Under the pieces are notes generated by a model. That model saw nothing but the letters and a program-made list of their open reading frames with translations, was not told the DNA's origin and did no database searches. Both the position numbers and the translations under genes were made by a program. From assembly GCF_003970675.1 (NCBI RefSeq), contig NZ_CP034562.1:806001-870000 (forward strand): a stretch of 64,000 nucleotides of DNA, given 5' to 3'. This document shows positions 47,718 through 57,207 of this stretch, piece after piece. This DNA comes from Flammeovirga pectinis. GTDB taxonomy: Bacteria; Bacteroidota; Bacteroidia; Cytophagales; Flammeovirgaceae. The stretch's first letter is position 1. The number at the start of each line of letters is the position of its first letter.

Positions 47718-48620
47718 CTAAGAACGGAATTTTTCCCACATCTTAGTCTCTCTTAATAGAAGCTTCTCAAACTTTTCTGGTTGAGGAGCTTTTATTGTTT
47801 CAAAAGTATCCGTTCTAGGGTGTTTAAAAGTAATTTCTACAGAAGAGAGAAACAACCCTTTTCCTTCTAAAGTATTTCCATCTGTTCCATAAAGTTTATC
47901 GCCAACAATAGGAGTACCTAAACTTGCCATATGAATTCTAAGTTGATGTGTCCTTCCTGTATGTGGCGTTAACTCAACAATAGATAAATGTTCACTTCGT
48001 AATGAAGGAATTGTTTTTAGTACCTTAAAAGAACTATGTGATGCCTTATCTTCTATTGGTGTTTTTACATCACCTTCTTGATGTGGCAACGTACCCATTA
48101 CAACTGCATGGTATTTCTTTTTTATTGTTTTGTCTTCAAACTGTTGTCCAAAAGAAACTCTAGCCAAGCGTGTTTTAGCAATAAGTAAAACACCAGAAGT
48201 CGGAGCATCTAATCTATGACAAGGTTTAGGCCACGGCATTTTATCAATTAAATCACTTGGTTTGATGTTATGGAGAAGGGCATTTTCTATAGTTCTAAAT
48301 TGGTTTCCACTTACAGAAAAACCAGCAGGTTTATATATTACTGCACAATCTTCGTCTTCAAATAAGACATCTAAATCTAATTCAAAAATCTTAGGTACTT
48401 TTTCTTCCTCACCAAGTATTTGATAGACATCTCCAGCATTACACCATTCTGCACCATTCAATACTGTATTGTTCAAAAGAATACGTTCTTTCTTAAAAGC
48501 TTTTTTTAACCCATTCCTAGAAGTAATAATGGTATTATACTTAAGGATATAATCAAAAACTCTCTCTTTTTTAGAGTAATCATTATTTACATTTAAAGTA
48601 GTAAGAATTAAAGATTCCAT
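47718..48620 (-). CDS. RluA family pseudouridine synthase
   Basis: 300 residues. The catalytic motif is H135-R136-L137-D138 (CHRLDAPTSGVLLIAKT), with the nucleophile Asp138. Other family blocks are KPAGFSVSG and TPHTGRTHQLRIHMASLG with the substrate Arg. An S4-like N-terminal segment (about 30-70) is probable. It makes pseudouridine in rRNA or tRNA; the exact target cannot be told. Convergent with the scramblase-like gene, with one base between stops and no terminator. Confidence 0.9.
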   Translation of the reverse strand: MESLILTTLNVNNDYSKKERVFDYILKYNTIITSRNGLKKAFKKERILLNNTVLNGAEWCNAGDVYQILGEEEKVPKIFELDLDVLFEDEDCAVIYKPAGFSVSGNQFRTIENALLHNIKPSDLIDKMPWPKPCHRLDAPTSGVLLIAKTRLARVSFGQQFEDKTIKKKYHAVVMGTLPHQEGDVKTPIEDKASHSSFKVLKTIPSLRSEHLSIVELTPHTGRTHQLRIHMASLGTPIVGDKLYGTDGNTLEGKGLFLSSVEITFKHPRTDTFETIKAPQPEKFEKLLLRETKMWEKFRS

Positions 48621-48846
48621 GAGGTTAAAAATTCATTTTTATTTTGGATGTTACGTTCGTAAACTTTTAATAATCATAGCGAAAGTACCAACTAATCTAC
48701 AAAAGAGATAATAATATTCAGAAACGAATGCATTTATTAGTTAAAGACTATTTAAATACACTTTTTCCTTACATGATTAAAAAAAACAAAAATAATTTTT
48801 ATCGTTAAATTAAGGTAGAAAACACCTAATTCAACCTAATAACGCT

Positions 48847-50835
48847 ATGAAAATATTACTAATACTATCAATTTGCCTGTTGGCATCTACTTTTACAAAC
48901 CTATTTGCTACTACTTATTATTCTGGTGCAAGTGGAAACTTTGCAGAAACATCTTGGTCAACAGTATCTGGTGAAACGGGTTCAATTTTAGATTTTGCAG
49001 CGTATGATGAAAGTGAAGATACTTTTGTTATTTTATCAGGGCATACTGTAACCTTTCCAAATACATCTATTGGAATATCTAGTTTAAATGTACTCGGTAG
49101 TTTTAATCAAAATGGAGAATTAGGCACACTTCATGTGGCAAGCGAATTTAATATTGCAGGTAATGTTAATTTTAATTCTGGAAATTCAACCTTAATTATC
49201 TCTAATTTACATTGTTTTTCAGGGGCGAAGGTTTCGTTCTTAAATACTTCTATGGATATTACTCACACAGGTTTAATCTTTGTTTCTGGTACAATAGATA
49301 CTTTTGTAAAAACAGGTGTTAGTGGAGCTAATACATCAGGCGAATTACTTGACTATACAACAGCAAGTAATGGAACATATACTTTAACTACTGATAGATC
49401 AATCTCCAATTTCTTTGCAGGGACCGGTGAAACGTTTTTGATTAATACTGGTAAAAATACTTTAACAATAGATGGAGATTTAGGTACAAATACCTCTATT
49501 AACCCAGGAACAGTATCTGGGAATGTAGGTTCTATAGAACTTTCTACAAACTCATCAGGTACTCTAACTATTTCAGATCCATCCTCATCTATTGTAAATG
49601 ATCTTTCAATGTCTTCTACTAGTGATATTACACTAGGGAGCAGGCTACAAATGGAAGGAACACTTACCTTAACTACTGGCGATATAATTACAAACAGTAA
49701 TAGCATGATATTGTTATCTAATGCTACAATTTTAGGTATGACTAATAACTCAACTCCAGCAGCATCGTCTTCTGGAGGAAGTGATAACTCTCATATATTA
49801 GGAACTTTAAGTATTATTAGAGAGAGCAGTATTACAGGTTGTGTTTTATTACCAATCGGGGATGGAACTACTTTAAGAGCAATTGGAGCACAAAACACTG
49901 GAGGGTATGCGGATAATTTCACGGTTACAGGGGTCTATAATTTAGGTGAACATTCAGATAAAGACATCGACCCAGATTTAACTGATATTGGTGTTACAAC
50001 TTCAGAATATTTTGATGTTAGTGTTTCAGGAAGTGCTTCTACAAGTGGCAAATTTACTGTTTTGATTCCATATCATTCGGGATCAGGAATAAACACATCA
50101 ACTGCAGATAACATAAAAAGCATTCATTTAATGCACTATAATACAAGTGAAGGCCATTGGGAATCTTATGGTACAGTTGACGATGGTTCTGCTACACATA
50201 CAGGAAGTGGAGGTAGTGGATATATAAGTGCCGTTGCATCTAGTTTTAGTCCTTTTGCCTTAGGTGGAGATAACAGTGTTCACGATCTCCCAGTAGAACT
50301 TACCTCATTCTATGGTAAATTAGAAGATACAGAACTAACATTATATTGGAGTACAGCTACAGAAATTAATAATGATAGATTTGAAATGGAAGCCTCAAAA
50401 GACGGAACTCATTTTACTAAAATTGCAGAGGTAAAAGGAGCAGGGAACTCTAATATAGCACTTGATTATAGTTTTGAAATTAGTGCTTCTAACAAAGACA
50501 AATACAGTCATTTCCGTTTACGCCAAATTGATTTTGATGGACAATTTGAATATACCTACGTACTTTCTTTTCAGAATAATGCAACAGAACTCTTTGACTT
50601 TAATTTATACCCTAACCCTACATCAAATACACTTTCACTCGATGTACTTTTAGATGAATTTGATGAATTGGCTCAAATATCTATTTATAATCTTATTGGG
50701 GTTGAAGTAAGGCGAACAGCATCTTTAGAGAGATTTCAAACTTTAGACGTTCATTCACTTCAAAAAGGAATATATATTGTAAATATTAAAACAAAAGCAG
50801 GAAAAAATAAGACGCATCGTTTTACTGTAAAATGA
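48847..50835 (+). CDS. T9SS-secreted surface protein
   Basis: 662 residues with a signal peptide ending near LFATTYY (22). The body (about 25-480) is Ser/Thr/Gly/Asn-rich with beta-solenoid-like turns (SLNVLGSFNQNG, FNIAGNVNF, GNSTLIISNLHCFSGAKVSF). The end has the same LPVELTSF module (about 480) and type A sorting domain (LYPNPTSNTLSLDV ... GIYIVNIKTKAGKNKTHRFTVK) as the tandem genes at 10.6-14.7 kb, but much diverged. It opens with TTYYSGASGNFAETSWS, common in such proteins. Presumably surface-attached; function unknown. Confidence 0.83.
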   Translation: MKILLILSICLLASTFTNLFATTYYSGASGNFAETSWSTVSGETGSILDFAAYDESEDTFVILSGHTVTFPNTSIGISSLNVLGSFNQNGELGTLHVASEFNIAGNVNFNSGNSTLIISNLHCFSGAKVSFLNTSMDITHTGLIFVSGTIDTFVKTGVSGANTSGELLDYTTASNGTYTLTTDRSISNFFAGTGETFLINTGKNTLTIDGDLGTNTSINPGTVSGNVGSIELSTNSSGTLTISDPSSSIVNDLSMSSTSDITLGSRLQMEGTLTLTTGDIITNSNSMILLSNATILGMTNNSTPAASSSGGSDNSHILGTLSIIRESSITGCVLLPIGDGTTLRAIGAQNTGGYADNFTVTGVYNLGEHSDKDIDPDLTDIGVTTSEYFDVSVSGSASTSGKFTVLIPYHSGSGINTSTADNIKSIHLMHYNTSEGHWESYGTVDDGSATHTGSGGSGYISAVASSFSPFALGGDNSVHDLPVELTSFYGKLEDTELTLYWSTATEINNDRFEMEASKDGTHFTKIAEVKGAGNSNIALDYSFEISASNKDKYSHFRLRQIDFDGQFEYTYVLSFQNNATELFDFNLYPNPTSNTLSLDVLLDEFDELAQISIYNLIGVEVRRTASLERFQTLDVHSLQKGIYIVNIKTKAGKNKTHRFTVK

Positions 50836-50855
50836 TGATTGAGTAACTTCGCTTC

Positions 50856-51908
50856 ATGACCAAATCAAGTTCTATGGAAGAGAAGTATATGAAGAGGGCG
50901 TTGCATCTAGCAACATTAGGTAAAGGTAATGTAAGTCCTAATCCAATGGTAGGGGCTGTTATTGTACATAATGATCGAATTATTGGAGAGGGATATCATC
51001 AAAAATATGGTCAACCTCATGCAGAAGTAAATGCTGTAGCTTCTGTGAGTAAAGAAGATCTTATGTTATTGAACGATGCAGAAATGTATGTAACATTAGA
51101 GCCTTGCAGTCATTATGGTAAAACTCCTCCATGTGCGGATTTATTGGTTAAACACAACTTTAATAAAGTCTACGTCTGTAATTTAGATCCTAACCCACTT
51201 GTTGCGGGTAGAGGCATCAAAAAATTAGAAGATGCAGGTATTAAGGTAGAAACTCGAATTCTTGAAAGCGAAGGACTAGAAATTAATAAACGCTTTTTTA
51301 AAGCAATGACAAAGAAAAAGCCTTTTGTATTGCTCAAATATGCCCAAACATCTGATGGTTTTGTAGCAAGAGAAAACTTTGATTCTAAATGGATCAGTAA
51401 CCCTCTTTCTCGTCAGTTAGTACATAAAATGAGAGCAGAAGAAGATGCTATTTTGGTGGGAACAAATACTGCTAAATACGATGACCCTGCTTTAAATGTA
51501 AGAGCATGGGCAGGTAAAGATCCGCTAAGGGTTGTTATTGATAGGTCTAGAAAGCTTGATGATAAACTAAAATTATTTGATACTTCTATTAGAACAATCT
51601 GTTATACTTTAGAATTTGATGAAGAAAAAGAAAACCTAGCTTTTATACCTTTAAACAAAGAAACTTTTATAGAAGATATGCTGGTAGATTTATTTTCTAA
51701 AGGCGTTCATTCAATTATTGTAGAAGGGGGTAGTACAATTCTTAAAGAATTTATTGATCGAAAACTTTGGGATGAAGCACATGTTTTTACTTCTTCTACG
51801 TCAGCATTTGGAAGCGGAATAGAAGCACCACTTTTAACGCATAAAAAGAGAGTGCAAGTTACAGAAGTAGAACAAGATGAATATGCCATCTATAAAGCAT
51901 TAAAATAA
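50856..51908 (+). CDS. ribD: Bifunctional riboflavin enzyme RibD (deaminase/reductase)
   Basis: 350 residues. The N-terminal zinc deaminase domain (about 1-145) has H55-A-E57 (HAEVNA) and C84/C93 (PCSHYGKTPPC). The C-terminal reductase domain (about 158-345) has KYAQTSDGF, the VGTNTAKYDDPAL block and VEGGSTI. It performs two consecutive steps of riboflavin synthesis in the cytoplasm. It begins 20 bases after the T9SS gene and overlaps the next gene by one base (TAATG). Confidence 0.94.
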   Translation: MTKSSSMEEKYMKRALHLATLGKGNVSPNPMVGAVIVHNDRIIGEGYHQKYGQPHAEVNAVASVSKEDLMLLNDAEMYVTLEPCSHYGKTPPCADLLVKHNFNKVYVCNLDPNPLVAGRGIKKLEDAGIKVETRILESEGLEINKRFFKAMTKKKPFVLLKYAQTSDGFVARENFDSKWISNPLSRQLVHKMRAEEDAILVGTNTAKYDDPALNVRAWAGKDPLRVVIDRSRKLDDKLKLFDTSIRTICYTLEFDEEKENLAFIPLNKETFIEDMLVDLFSKGVHSIIVEGGSTILKEFIDRKLWDEAHVFTSSTSAFGSGIEAPLLTHKKRVQVTEVEQDEYAIYKALK

Positions 51909-52666
51909 TGTATCATATTTGTTTATCAGATCCAGAGTTTGGAGGACTAAAGTATTTCTTTTCTGAGAAGAATATTAATGCAACAGAGCATAATTTAATC
52001 TGTTTGCAGAATGAGTTGTCTGTTGGGCCATTATCAGCAGAATTAGAAGCTTCTGTTTTAAAAGATAGAACAGCATTTTTTAAGGAATATTTTGAGTTTG
52101 ATACAATTTCTGCAGACTATTATATCGCAAAGTTTATACATCCAAATTACTTTTCTGATTTAAACGAGTACTCTTCCATTGTAGTGTGGAAAGGTGAAAA
52201 TGTAGCAGAAGAGTTGTTACTTCGTTTTGTAGCTAAGTTTTCAGAGTTTAAAAATATTTATGTAGCCGAGGTTGGATCCATTGATTCTGAGTACAAAAAT
52301 GTAGCAGAAGTAGATCCAATTTTATTCACTTCATTATGGAGGAATTGGAAATGCATTACATCAAATCAGAAAGTAGAACTAATAGAAGATTGGAATAAAT
52401 TAGGTAAACAATCGCTTCGCATCTTAGAAAACCAAAGTATTATAGAAGTTCCATTTACATATTATGACGAGTTGTTACTATCTTTCCTAACAACAACTTT
52501 TCAGTCAGCTGGGAAGGTAATTGGACAAACACTTTCTTCTATTGATCAAAGAATATCAGATACTTTTATTTATTTTAGAGTAAGGAATTTGATTACACAT
52601 CAAAAGGTTGTTTACGAAGGTGATCTTCTTTCTATGATAGACTTGAAATTGAAACTTCCGAAGTAA
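51908..52666 (+). CDS. DUF1835/DUF3658-type protein
   Basis: 252 residues, no signal peptide. The N-terminal half (YHICLSDPEFGGLKYFF, ELSVGPLS, IVVWKGENVAEELLLRFVA) follows the DUF1835 pattern, and the second half (DELLLSFLTTTFQSAGKVIGQTL) resembles DUF3658. These families have no established function. Its ATG overlaps the ribD stop by one base. This points to coexpression, not necessarily a riboflavin role. Confidence 0.65.
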   Translation: MYHICLSDPEFGGLKYFFSEKNINATEHNLICLQNELSVGPLSAELEASVLKDRTAFFKEYFEFDTISADYYIAKFIHPNYFSDLNEYSSIVVWKGENVAEELLLRFVAKFSEFKNIYVAEVGSIDSEYKNVAEVDPILFTSLWRNWKCITSNQKVELIEDWNKLGKQSLRILENQSIIEVPFTYYDELLLSFLTTTFQSAGKVIGQTLSSIDQRISDTFIYFRVRNLITHQKVVYEGDLLSMIDLKLKLPK

Positions 52667-52728
52667 ATTAATCGAATTGTGTTTACCATATTTCTACAAT
52701 AACTTTCTACCCCAATACTAAATCAATT

Positions 52729-53436
52729 ATGACAAAAGACGAAGTACTGAATGAACTGTATGATTTTGGAAATGAAGGAACAAAATCAATCTATATAAAA
52801 CATGGAGCAAATGAACCTTTATTTGGTGTAAAAGTTGGCGACCTTAAAAAGGTAAAGAAGAAAACTAAAATAGACCATAACCTTGCCTTAGAACTTTATC
52901 ATACGGGCAATTCTGATGCAATGTACTTGGCAGGGTTAATTTGTAAGCCAAAAGCATTATCTAAAGAAGAACTTCAAGAATGGGCAGAACTAGCCAATTG
53001 GTATTTACTAAGTGAGTATACAGTAGCGGCAGTTGCAGCAGAAAGTAATTTTGGTTGGGAAATGGGTAAGCAATGGATAACCTCCGATCAAGAAAATATT
53101 GCAAGTACAGGTTGGTCTACATTAGCAAGCTGCGTTGCCATGGTTGCCGATGAAAATTTGAATTATACTGATATAGATAATTTATTGAATTTAGTTGAAA
53201 AGAAGATACATTCTTCAAAAAATAGAGTGAGGTATACCATGAATGGCTTCTTAATTTCTGTAGGTTGTTATCTGATTGATTATACGGGAAAAGCACTTTC
53301 TATTGCAAGAGAAATAGGTAAAGTAGATGTTTTTATGGGTGATACAAGTTGTAAGGTACCTTTAGCAGAAGAGTATATTCTAAAAGTGAAAAACATGGAT
53401 AGAATTGGGAAAAAGAAAAAGAAAGCAAGATGTTAA
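52729..53436 (+). CDS. AlkD-like DNA alkylation repair protein
   Basis: 235 residues, all helical, with HEAT-like repeats of the AlkD family (GVKVGDLKKVKKK, AMYLAGLICKPKAL, WSTLASCVAMVA). AlkD glycosylases remove alkylated bases; several family members lack activity and the catalytic Asp/Trp set cannot be confirmed by eye. The C-terminus is strongly basic (GKKKKKARC). Single gene with 62- and 67-base spacers. Confidence 0.8.
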   Translation: MTKDEVLNELYDFGNEGTKSIYIKHGANEPLFGVKVGDLKKVKKKTKIDHNLALELYHTGNSDAMYLAGLICKPKALSKEELQEWAELANWYLLSEYTVAAVAAESNFGWEMGKQWITSDQENIASTGWSTLASCVAMVADENLNYTDIDNLLNLVEKKIHSSKNRVRYTMNGFLISVGCYLIDYTGKALSIAREIGKVDVFMGDTSCKVPLAEEYILKVKNMDRIGKKKKKARC

Positions 53437-53503
53437 AGAGTATTGTTTGTGATTTTTAATCAATTACTGCTATTTGCACATTCAAAATTGATTAAAATAA
53501 GAA

Positions 53504-54772
53504 ATGACATATCAAGAGACATTAGATTTTTTATATTCTCAACTCCCAATGTTTCAAAGAGACGGGAAATCAGCATTTAAAAAAGACCTATCGAATACCA
53601 TTGCTTTGTGCAACTTTTTGGGTAACCCAGAAAAGAAATTCAAATCAATTCATGTTGCAGGTACAAACGGGAAAGGTAGTTCGTCTCATATGTTATCCGC
53701 AATATTACAAGCCGCAGGTTATAAAGTAGGTTTGTATACATCACCTCATCTTAAAAGTTTTACAGAGAGAGTACGTATTAACGGTCAAGAAATATCTGAG
53801 ACTGATGTAGTTGCTTTCACAGAAAAAGTAAAGCCTGCAATAGAAGAAATTCACCCTTCATTTTTTGAGTTAACGGTAGCAATGGCTTTTGATCATTTTG
53901 CTGAGCAAGAAGTTGATATTGCTGTAATAGAAGTTGGTTTAGGAGGACGCTTAGACTCTACAAATATCATTAACCCAGAGGCTTGTTTAATTACAAATAT
54001 AGGGTTAGATCATATGGATATGCTAGGAAATACATTGCGTATGATTAGTAAAGAAAAGGCAGGTATTATAAAAGAAGGCACACCAGTAATTATAAGTCAG
54101 AAGCAAATAGAAACAACACCTGTATTTACAGAAGTGGCATTAGAGAAAAAAGCTCCTTTATTCTTTGCTGAACATCATTTAAGTTGGAAAGGAAACGCAT
54201 TACTCAAAAATAACGAGAATTATATTTCTGATCTTGAAATAGGAGTAAAAGGAAACTACCAAAAGCATAATGTGTTAGGTGTATTAATGTTAATTGATCA
54301 GTTATACAAAAAAGGTGCATTTTCTATTTCTAAAGAAGCTATTAAGAAAGGGTTGAAAGATGTTGTTGCACTATCAGGTTTAAAAGGTAGATGGCAACTT
54401 TTACAGCAGAACCCCTTAGTAATTACAGATGTAGGACACAATGAAGATGGATGGCGATTTGTATTAGAGCAGCTTCAAGAACAAGAATTTGACAAGTTAT
54501 ATATGGTATTAGGCGTGGTACAAGAAAAAGATTTACCAAGCATGATAAGTAAACTGCCTAAAGATGCTTACTATTTTTTCTGTAAACCTAATGTACCAAG
54601 AGGTTTATCTGCCGAAGTTTTAACCGAAGAAGCACAAAAATTAGGTTTAAAAGGAGAATGTATTCCTGATATTAATACTGCTATAAATGTAGCTAAACAA
54701 CGTGCTACTGCTAAGGATTTGGTATTTATTGGTGGAAGTACATTTGTAGTAGCTGAAATAAATGAATTGTAA
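53504..54772 (+). CDS. folC: Folylpolyglutamate / dihydrofolate synthase
   Basis: 422 residues. The ATP loop GTNGKGSSSHM begins at G53; the Mur-ligase-like block TSPHLKSFTERVRINGQ, the FFELTVAMAFDHF segment and VIEVGLGGRLDSTN are FolC-specific. The C-terminal domain starts near LKGRWQLLQ and has ITDVGHNEDGW. It adds glutamate to (dihydro)folates in the cytoplasm. Probably monocistronic. Confidence 0.94.
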   Translation: MTYQETLDFLYSQLPMFQRDGKSAFKKDLSNTIALCNFLGNPEKKFKSIHVAGTNGKGSSSHMLSAILQAAGYKVGLYTSPHLKSFTERVRINGQEISETDVVAFTEKVKPAIEEIHPSFFELTVAMAFDHFAEQEVDIAVIEVGLGGRLDSTNIINPEACLITNIGLDHMDMLGNTLRMISKEKAGIIKEGTPVIISQKQIETTPVFTEVALEKKAPLFFAEHHLSWKGNALLKNNENYISDLEIGVKGNYQKHNVLGVLMLIDQLYKKGAFSISKEAIKKGLKDVVALSGLKGRWQLLQQNPLVITDVGHNEDGWRFVLEQLQEQEFDKLYMVLGVVQEKDLPSMISKLPKDAYYFFCKPNVPRGLSAEVLTEEAQKLGLKGECIPDINTAINVAKQRATAKDLVFIGGSTFVVAEINEL

Positions 54773-54833
54773 TTTGTACACTAATATAAACATCTTTTAA
54801 CTTAATGAAATAGGTGAAACAAAAAGTTTCTTC

Positions 54834-54841
54834 TACTTTTG
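54834..54841 (+). promoter_or_regulatory. -7 element for the following lipoprotein
   Basis: TACTTTTG, exact match, 69 bases before ATG 54910. Confidence 0.4.
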
Positions 54842-54909
54842 AATCCAGTTTTTTAGTAATAACTAATTTAAATAGTTAATTGCTAGATGTTTAACGAATA
54901 AATTTGTGT

Positions 54910-55392
54910 ATGAACAGTAGAAGAATATTCTACTTCCTTTTAACGATGTCTGCAGTATTAGTATTTAATTCTTGTGGAAGAAGGGCAAGTTCTATGAATA
55001 AACACTCTCTTTGTTTTGAGAAAGTGATTTCTGGAAAGCCTGTAAAAGGAACAAATGGGCAGTTGATTAACTTTTTTGATCAGATGATTTTACATCTTGA
55101 AATTAAAGGAACAGCTGTTACCGGAACATTTGATTGGTCGCCATCTGAACAAGACCACTTTGCGGGTACTTTAGAAGGCACAATTAAAAATGACTTGATA
55201 AAAGCCGTTTATACTTATGTAATAGATGGAGTGGATGTTAAAGAAGAAAGATTTATCAAGTTAGACAACGGGTCTGCTTACTTTAGAGTAGGTGGTAAAA
55301 TGCGTTTAAAAGATGGTGTATATATATATACCAATGAAGAAAATAGAATGCAATTTGGTACAGGGATTCCTAAAAGTTATTGCAAATCATAA
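54910..55392 (+). CDS. Lipoprotein of unknown function
   Basis: 160 residues from ATG 54910; an upstream TTG would add two residues. The lipoprotein signal ends VFNSC (Cys about 20). The mature part is a beta-rich domain: LHLEIKGTAVTGTFDWSPSEQDHFAGTLEGTIKNDLIKAVYTY. This is the pattern of small periplasmic lipocalin-like or jelly-roll proteins of Bacteroidota. The VTGTF...GTLEGTIKND motif suggests strands in antiparallel repeats. No family assigned. Own promoter and terminator. Confidence 0.7.
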   Translation: MNSRRIFYFLLTMSAVLVFNSCGRRASSMNKHSLCFEKVISGKPVKGTNGQLINFFDQMILHLEIKGTAVTGTFDWSPSEQDHFAGTLEGTIKNDLIKAVYTYVIDGVDVKEERFIKLDNGSAYFRVGGKMRLKDGVYIYTNEENRMQFGTGIPKSYCKS

Positions 55393-55417
55393 ATAACAGA
55401 ATACTGTATTAGGAAAG

Positions 55418-55451
55418 TAAGAGGATGTGTTTTCATGTCCTCTTATTTTTT
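55418..55451 (+). terminator. Rho-independent terminator
   Basis: An 8-bp stem (55418-55425 with 55438-55445) and T-run. Confidence 0.82.
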
Positions 55452-55466
55452 ATCATTTTATTTGAT

Positions 55467-55474
55467 TAATTTTG
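55467..55474 (+). promoter_or_regulatory. -7 element for the 83-residue protein gene
   Basis: TAATTTTG, exact match, 39 bases before the ATG at 55513. Confidence 0.55.
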
Positions 55475-55512
55475 CCAAAAATAAATTATAACCCATTATT
55501 CAAAATACTGAT

Positions 55513-55764
55513 ATGGATGAAAATATGATTGCAATGCAATTTGCAAATGCTATTAATACAACAGAAGACGAGAATCAAATTGCGGCAATGATGCAATCTG
55601 CTTTTGCAATGCTTCAAGGAATGAATTTACCTGAAGAAAATGTAAAAGGAATTGCTTCTAAAGTTGCCGAATTCTTAGTTACTGTAGAAGTAGAAGAAGG
55701 TTCGCAGCCAGAAAAGAATAAAGCAAAAGCAGTAGAAACTTTAAAACTATTGATTGGAGCTTAA
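55513..55764 (+). CDS. Small acidic cytoplasmic protein, unknown
   Basis: 83 residues, acidic and helical, Met-rich (MIAMQF, AAMMQSAFAMLQGM), without signal peptide. The gene has its own promoter element and a strong terminator 20 bases after the stop, which supports it as a real monocistronic gene. No family recognised. Confidence 0.7.
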   Translation: MDENMIAMQFANAINTTEDENQIAAMMQSAFAMLQGMNLPEENVKGIASKVAEFLVTVEVEEGSQPEKNKAKAVETLKLLIGA

Positions 55765-55784
55765 TTAAAAGTTCTTGTCTATAT

Positions 55785-55823
55785 AAGAGTCATATCAAGA
55801 TTAATTGGTATGACTCTTTTTTT
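55785..55823 (+). terminator. Rho-independent terminator
   Basis: A perfect 10-bp stem (55785-55794 with 55809-55818) and T-run. Confidence 0.88.
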
Positions 55824-55982
55824 GGTCAGCCAATTTAATTACCTTTTTTATTGTGAAAAACAATAACTATTAAAACAATAAGGAGTTTTTTTGATTATTT
55901 TAGTACTTAATTAACACCATTTAGTAATCAATCTCGTATAATATTAAACAAAACACGAATACGGAATAAATCTGATAACATT

Positions 55983-56597
55983 ATGAATACATCTATCATT
56001 AGAAAAATAACATTCGCAATAACATTGTTATTTGGTTTCACTTTAACAACAGCTATTGCTCAAGAAACAACTTTAACGAAGAAAGAGCAAAAAGCATTAA
56101 AAAAAGAAGAAAAGCGTAAGGCAAAAGAGCAAAAGAAAGCAGAGAAGGAGGCGTATGAAAAAATAATTCATGAACAAGCCATTACTGCTATAGATAGTCA
56201 GCAATTTGTTTTAGAAGCTAACCAGCTTTACGATAGGAAAGGTAGAACGGTAAATGTTCAACCTAATATTAATTTTATTAAAGTATCTGGAGATGTTGGA
56301 GTAGTACAAATTGGCTCTGCAAGTCTTGTAGGATATAATGGTGTAGGCGGTATTACTGTAGATGGTAAAATATCTGACTGGAAAGTTAGGGTTGACGAGA
56401 AGTCTAACAGAACATATGTTTCTTTTAATATTATGGGACCAACCTTAACAGCTAAAGTTACTTATGATCTTGATGGAGTAGGCAACTACGCAAATTGTAG
56501 AATTGATGGAGTATTTAGCTCTAGTGAATTAAAAATGCGTGGTGTACTTAAACCAAACAGTCAAAGTAAAACATACCAAGGTATGATAAGATATTAG
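55983..56597 (+). CDS. DUF4251 domain secreted protein
   Basis: 204 residues. A signal peptide ends near TAIAQE (27), then a Lys/Glu-rich helix (32-64, TKKEQKALKKEEKRKAKEQ) and the DUF4251 beta domain (about 68-204). The block FVLEANQLYDRKGRTVNVQPNINFIKV and the end GVLKPNSQSKTYQGMIRY are typical. DUF4251 occurs in Bacteroidota periplasmic proteins of unknown function. Own terminator downstream. Confidence 0.85.
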   Translation: MNTSIIRKITFAITLLFGFTLTTAIAQETTLTKKEQKALKKEEKRKAKEQKKAEKEAYEKIIHEQAITAIDSQQFVLEANQLYDRKGRTVNVQPNINFIKVSGDVGVVQIGSASLVGYNGVGGITVDGKISDWKVRVDEKSNRTYVSFNIMGPTLTAKVTYDLDGVGNYANCRIDGVFSSSELKMRGVLKPNSQSKTYQGMIRY

Positions 56598-56620
56598 AGA
56601 TAAATCTTTTATTGATAAGG

Positions 56621-56652
56621 ACACGCTATTGTTTTCAATAGCGTGTTTTTTT
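56621..56652 (+). terminator. Rho-independent terminator
   Basis: A perfect 11-bp stem (56621-56631 with 56636-56646), TTTT loop and T-run. Confidence 0.93.
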
Positions 56653-56734
56653 ATGCTTCAAAGTTAATGAGTGTTTATAAAATTGTTCATTAAAGGTTTC
56701 ACGCTGTCTTGATAGTGAATTAAATAAACTCAGA

Positions 56735-57160
56735 ATGAAAAATATTTTACTCTCTATATCAGTCCTATTTATGTTTCTAACTAGTTGTACACTAGATGTT
56801 ACACATCCAGAACCAGAAGGTGTTGTTAAATATGAAGGATATACTGATACAAATACTAAAATGTATATAGAACTGAAAGGTAACCTAATTGTAGGGTACT
56901 CGGTGCAGGTATCAGGGAAATTGAGTGACTATAAAGTTGAAAAAACATTTGAAGATTCTAATTCAAATGGTTTTGCTTTTAAATCTAAAGAAGTTTTATA
57001 TATAGATTTATCTGGAGATAATCAATTTACCTCATTTGTAAGAGGAGAAATTGTAAATAATCAGATTATTGGTGAGTACCAAGTGGCAGAACCTAATGAA
57101 GTACTAAATAAAAACTTTTTAGTTGCTAAAGGGACTTTTAAATTAAATCAAAAAAAATAA
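56735..57160 (+). CDS. Small beta-rich lipoprotein, unknown
   Basis: 141 residues. The lipoprotein signal ends FLTSC (Cys about 18); the mature domain is beta-rich with alternating polar and hydrophobic strands (MYIELKGNLIVGYSVQVSGKLSDYKVEKTF). Similar in style to the lipoprotein at 54910, without clear sequence homology. No family assigned. The next gene follows after 47 bases. Confidence 0.68.
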   Translation: MKNILLSISVLFMFLTSCTLDVTHPEPEGVVKYEGYTDTNTKMYIELKGNLIVGYSVQVSGKLSDYKVEKTFEDSNSNGFAFKSKEVLYIDLSGDNQFTSFVRGEIVNNQIIGEYQVAEPNEVLNKNFLVAKGTFKLNQKK

Positions 57161-57207
57161 TATTTGTATACTTAAAAAAATTGTATAATTAACTATTTTC
57201 AATCATT

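Noticed and set aside
48788-48795. TAnnTTTG match on the minus strand for the RluA gene
   Set aside because: It is about 170 bases before the start in a poly-A stretch and is likely chance.
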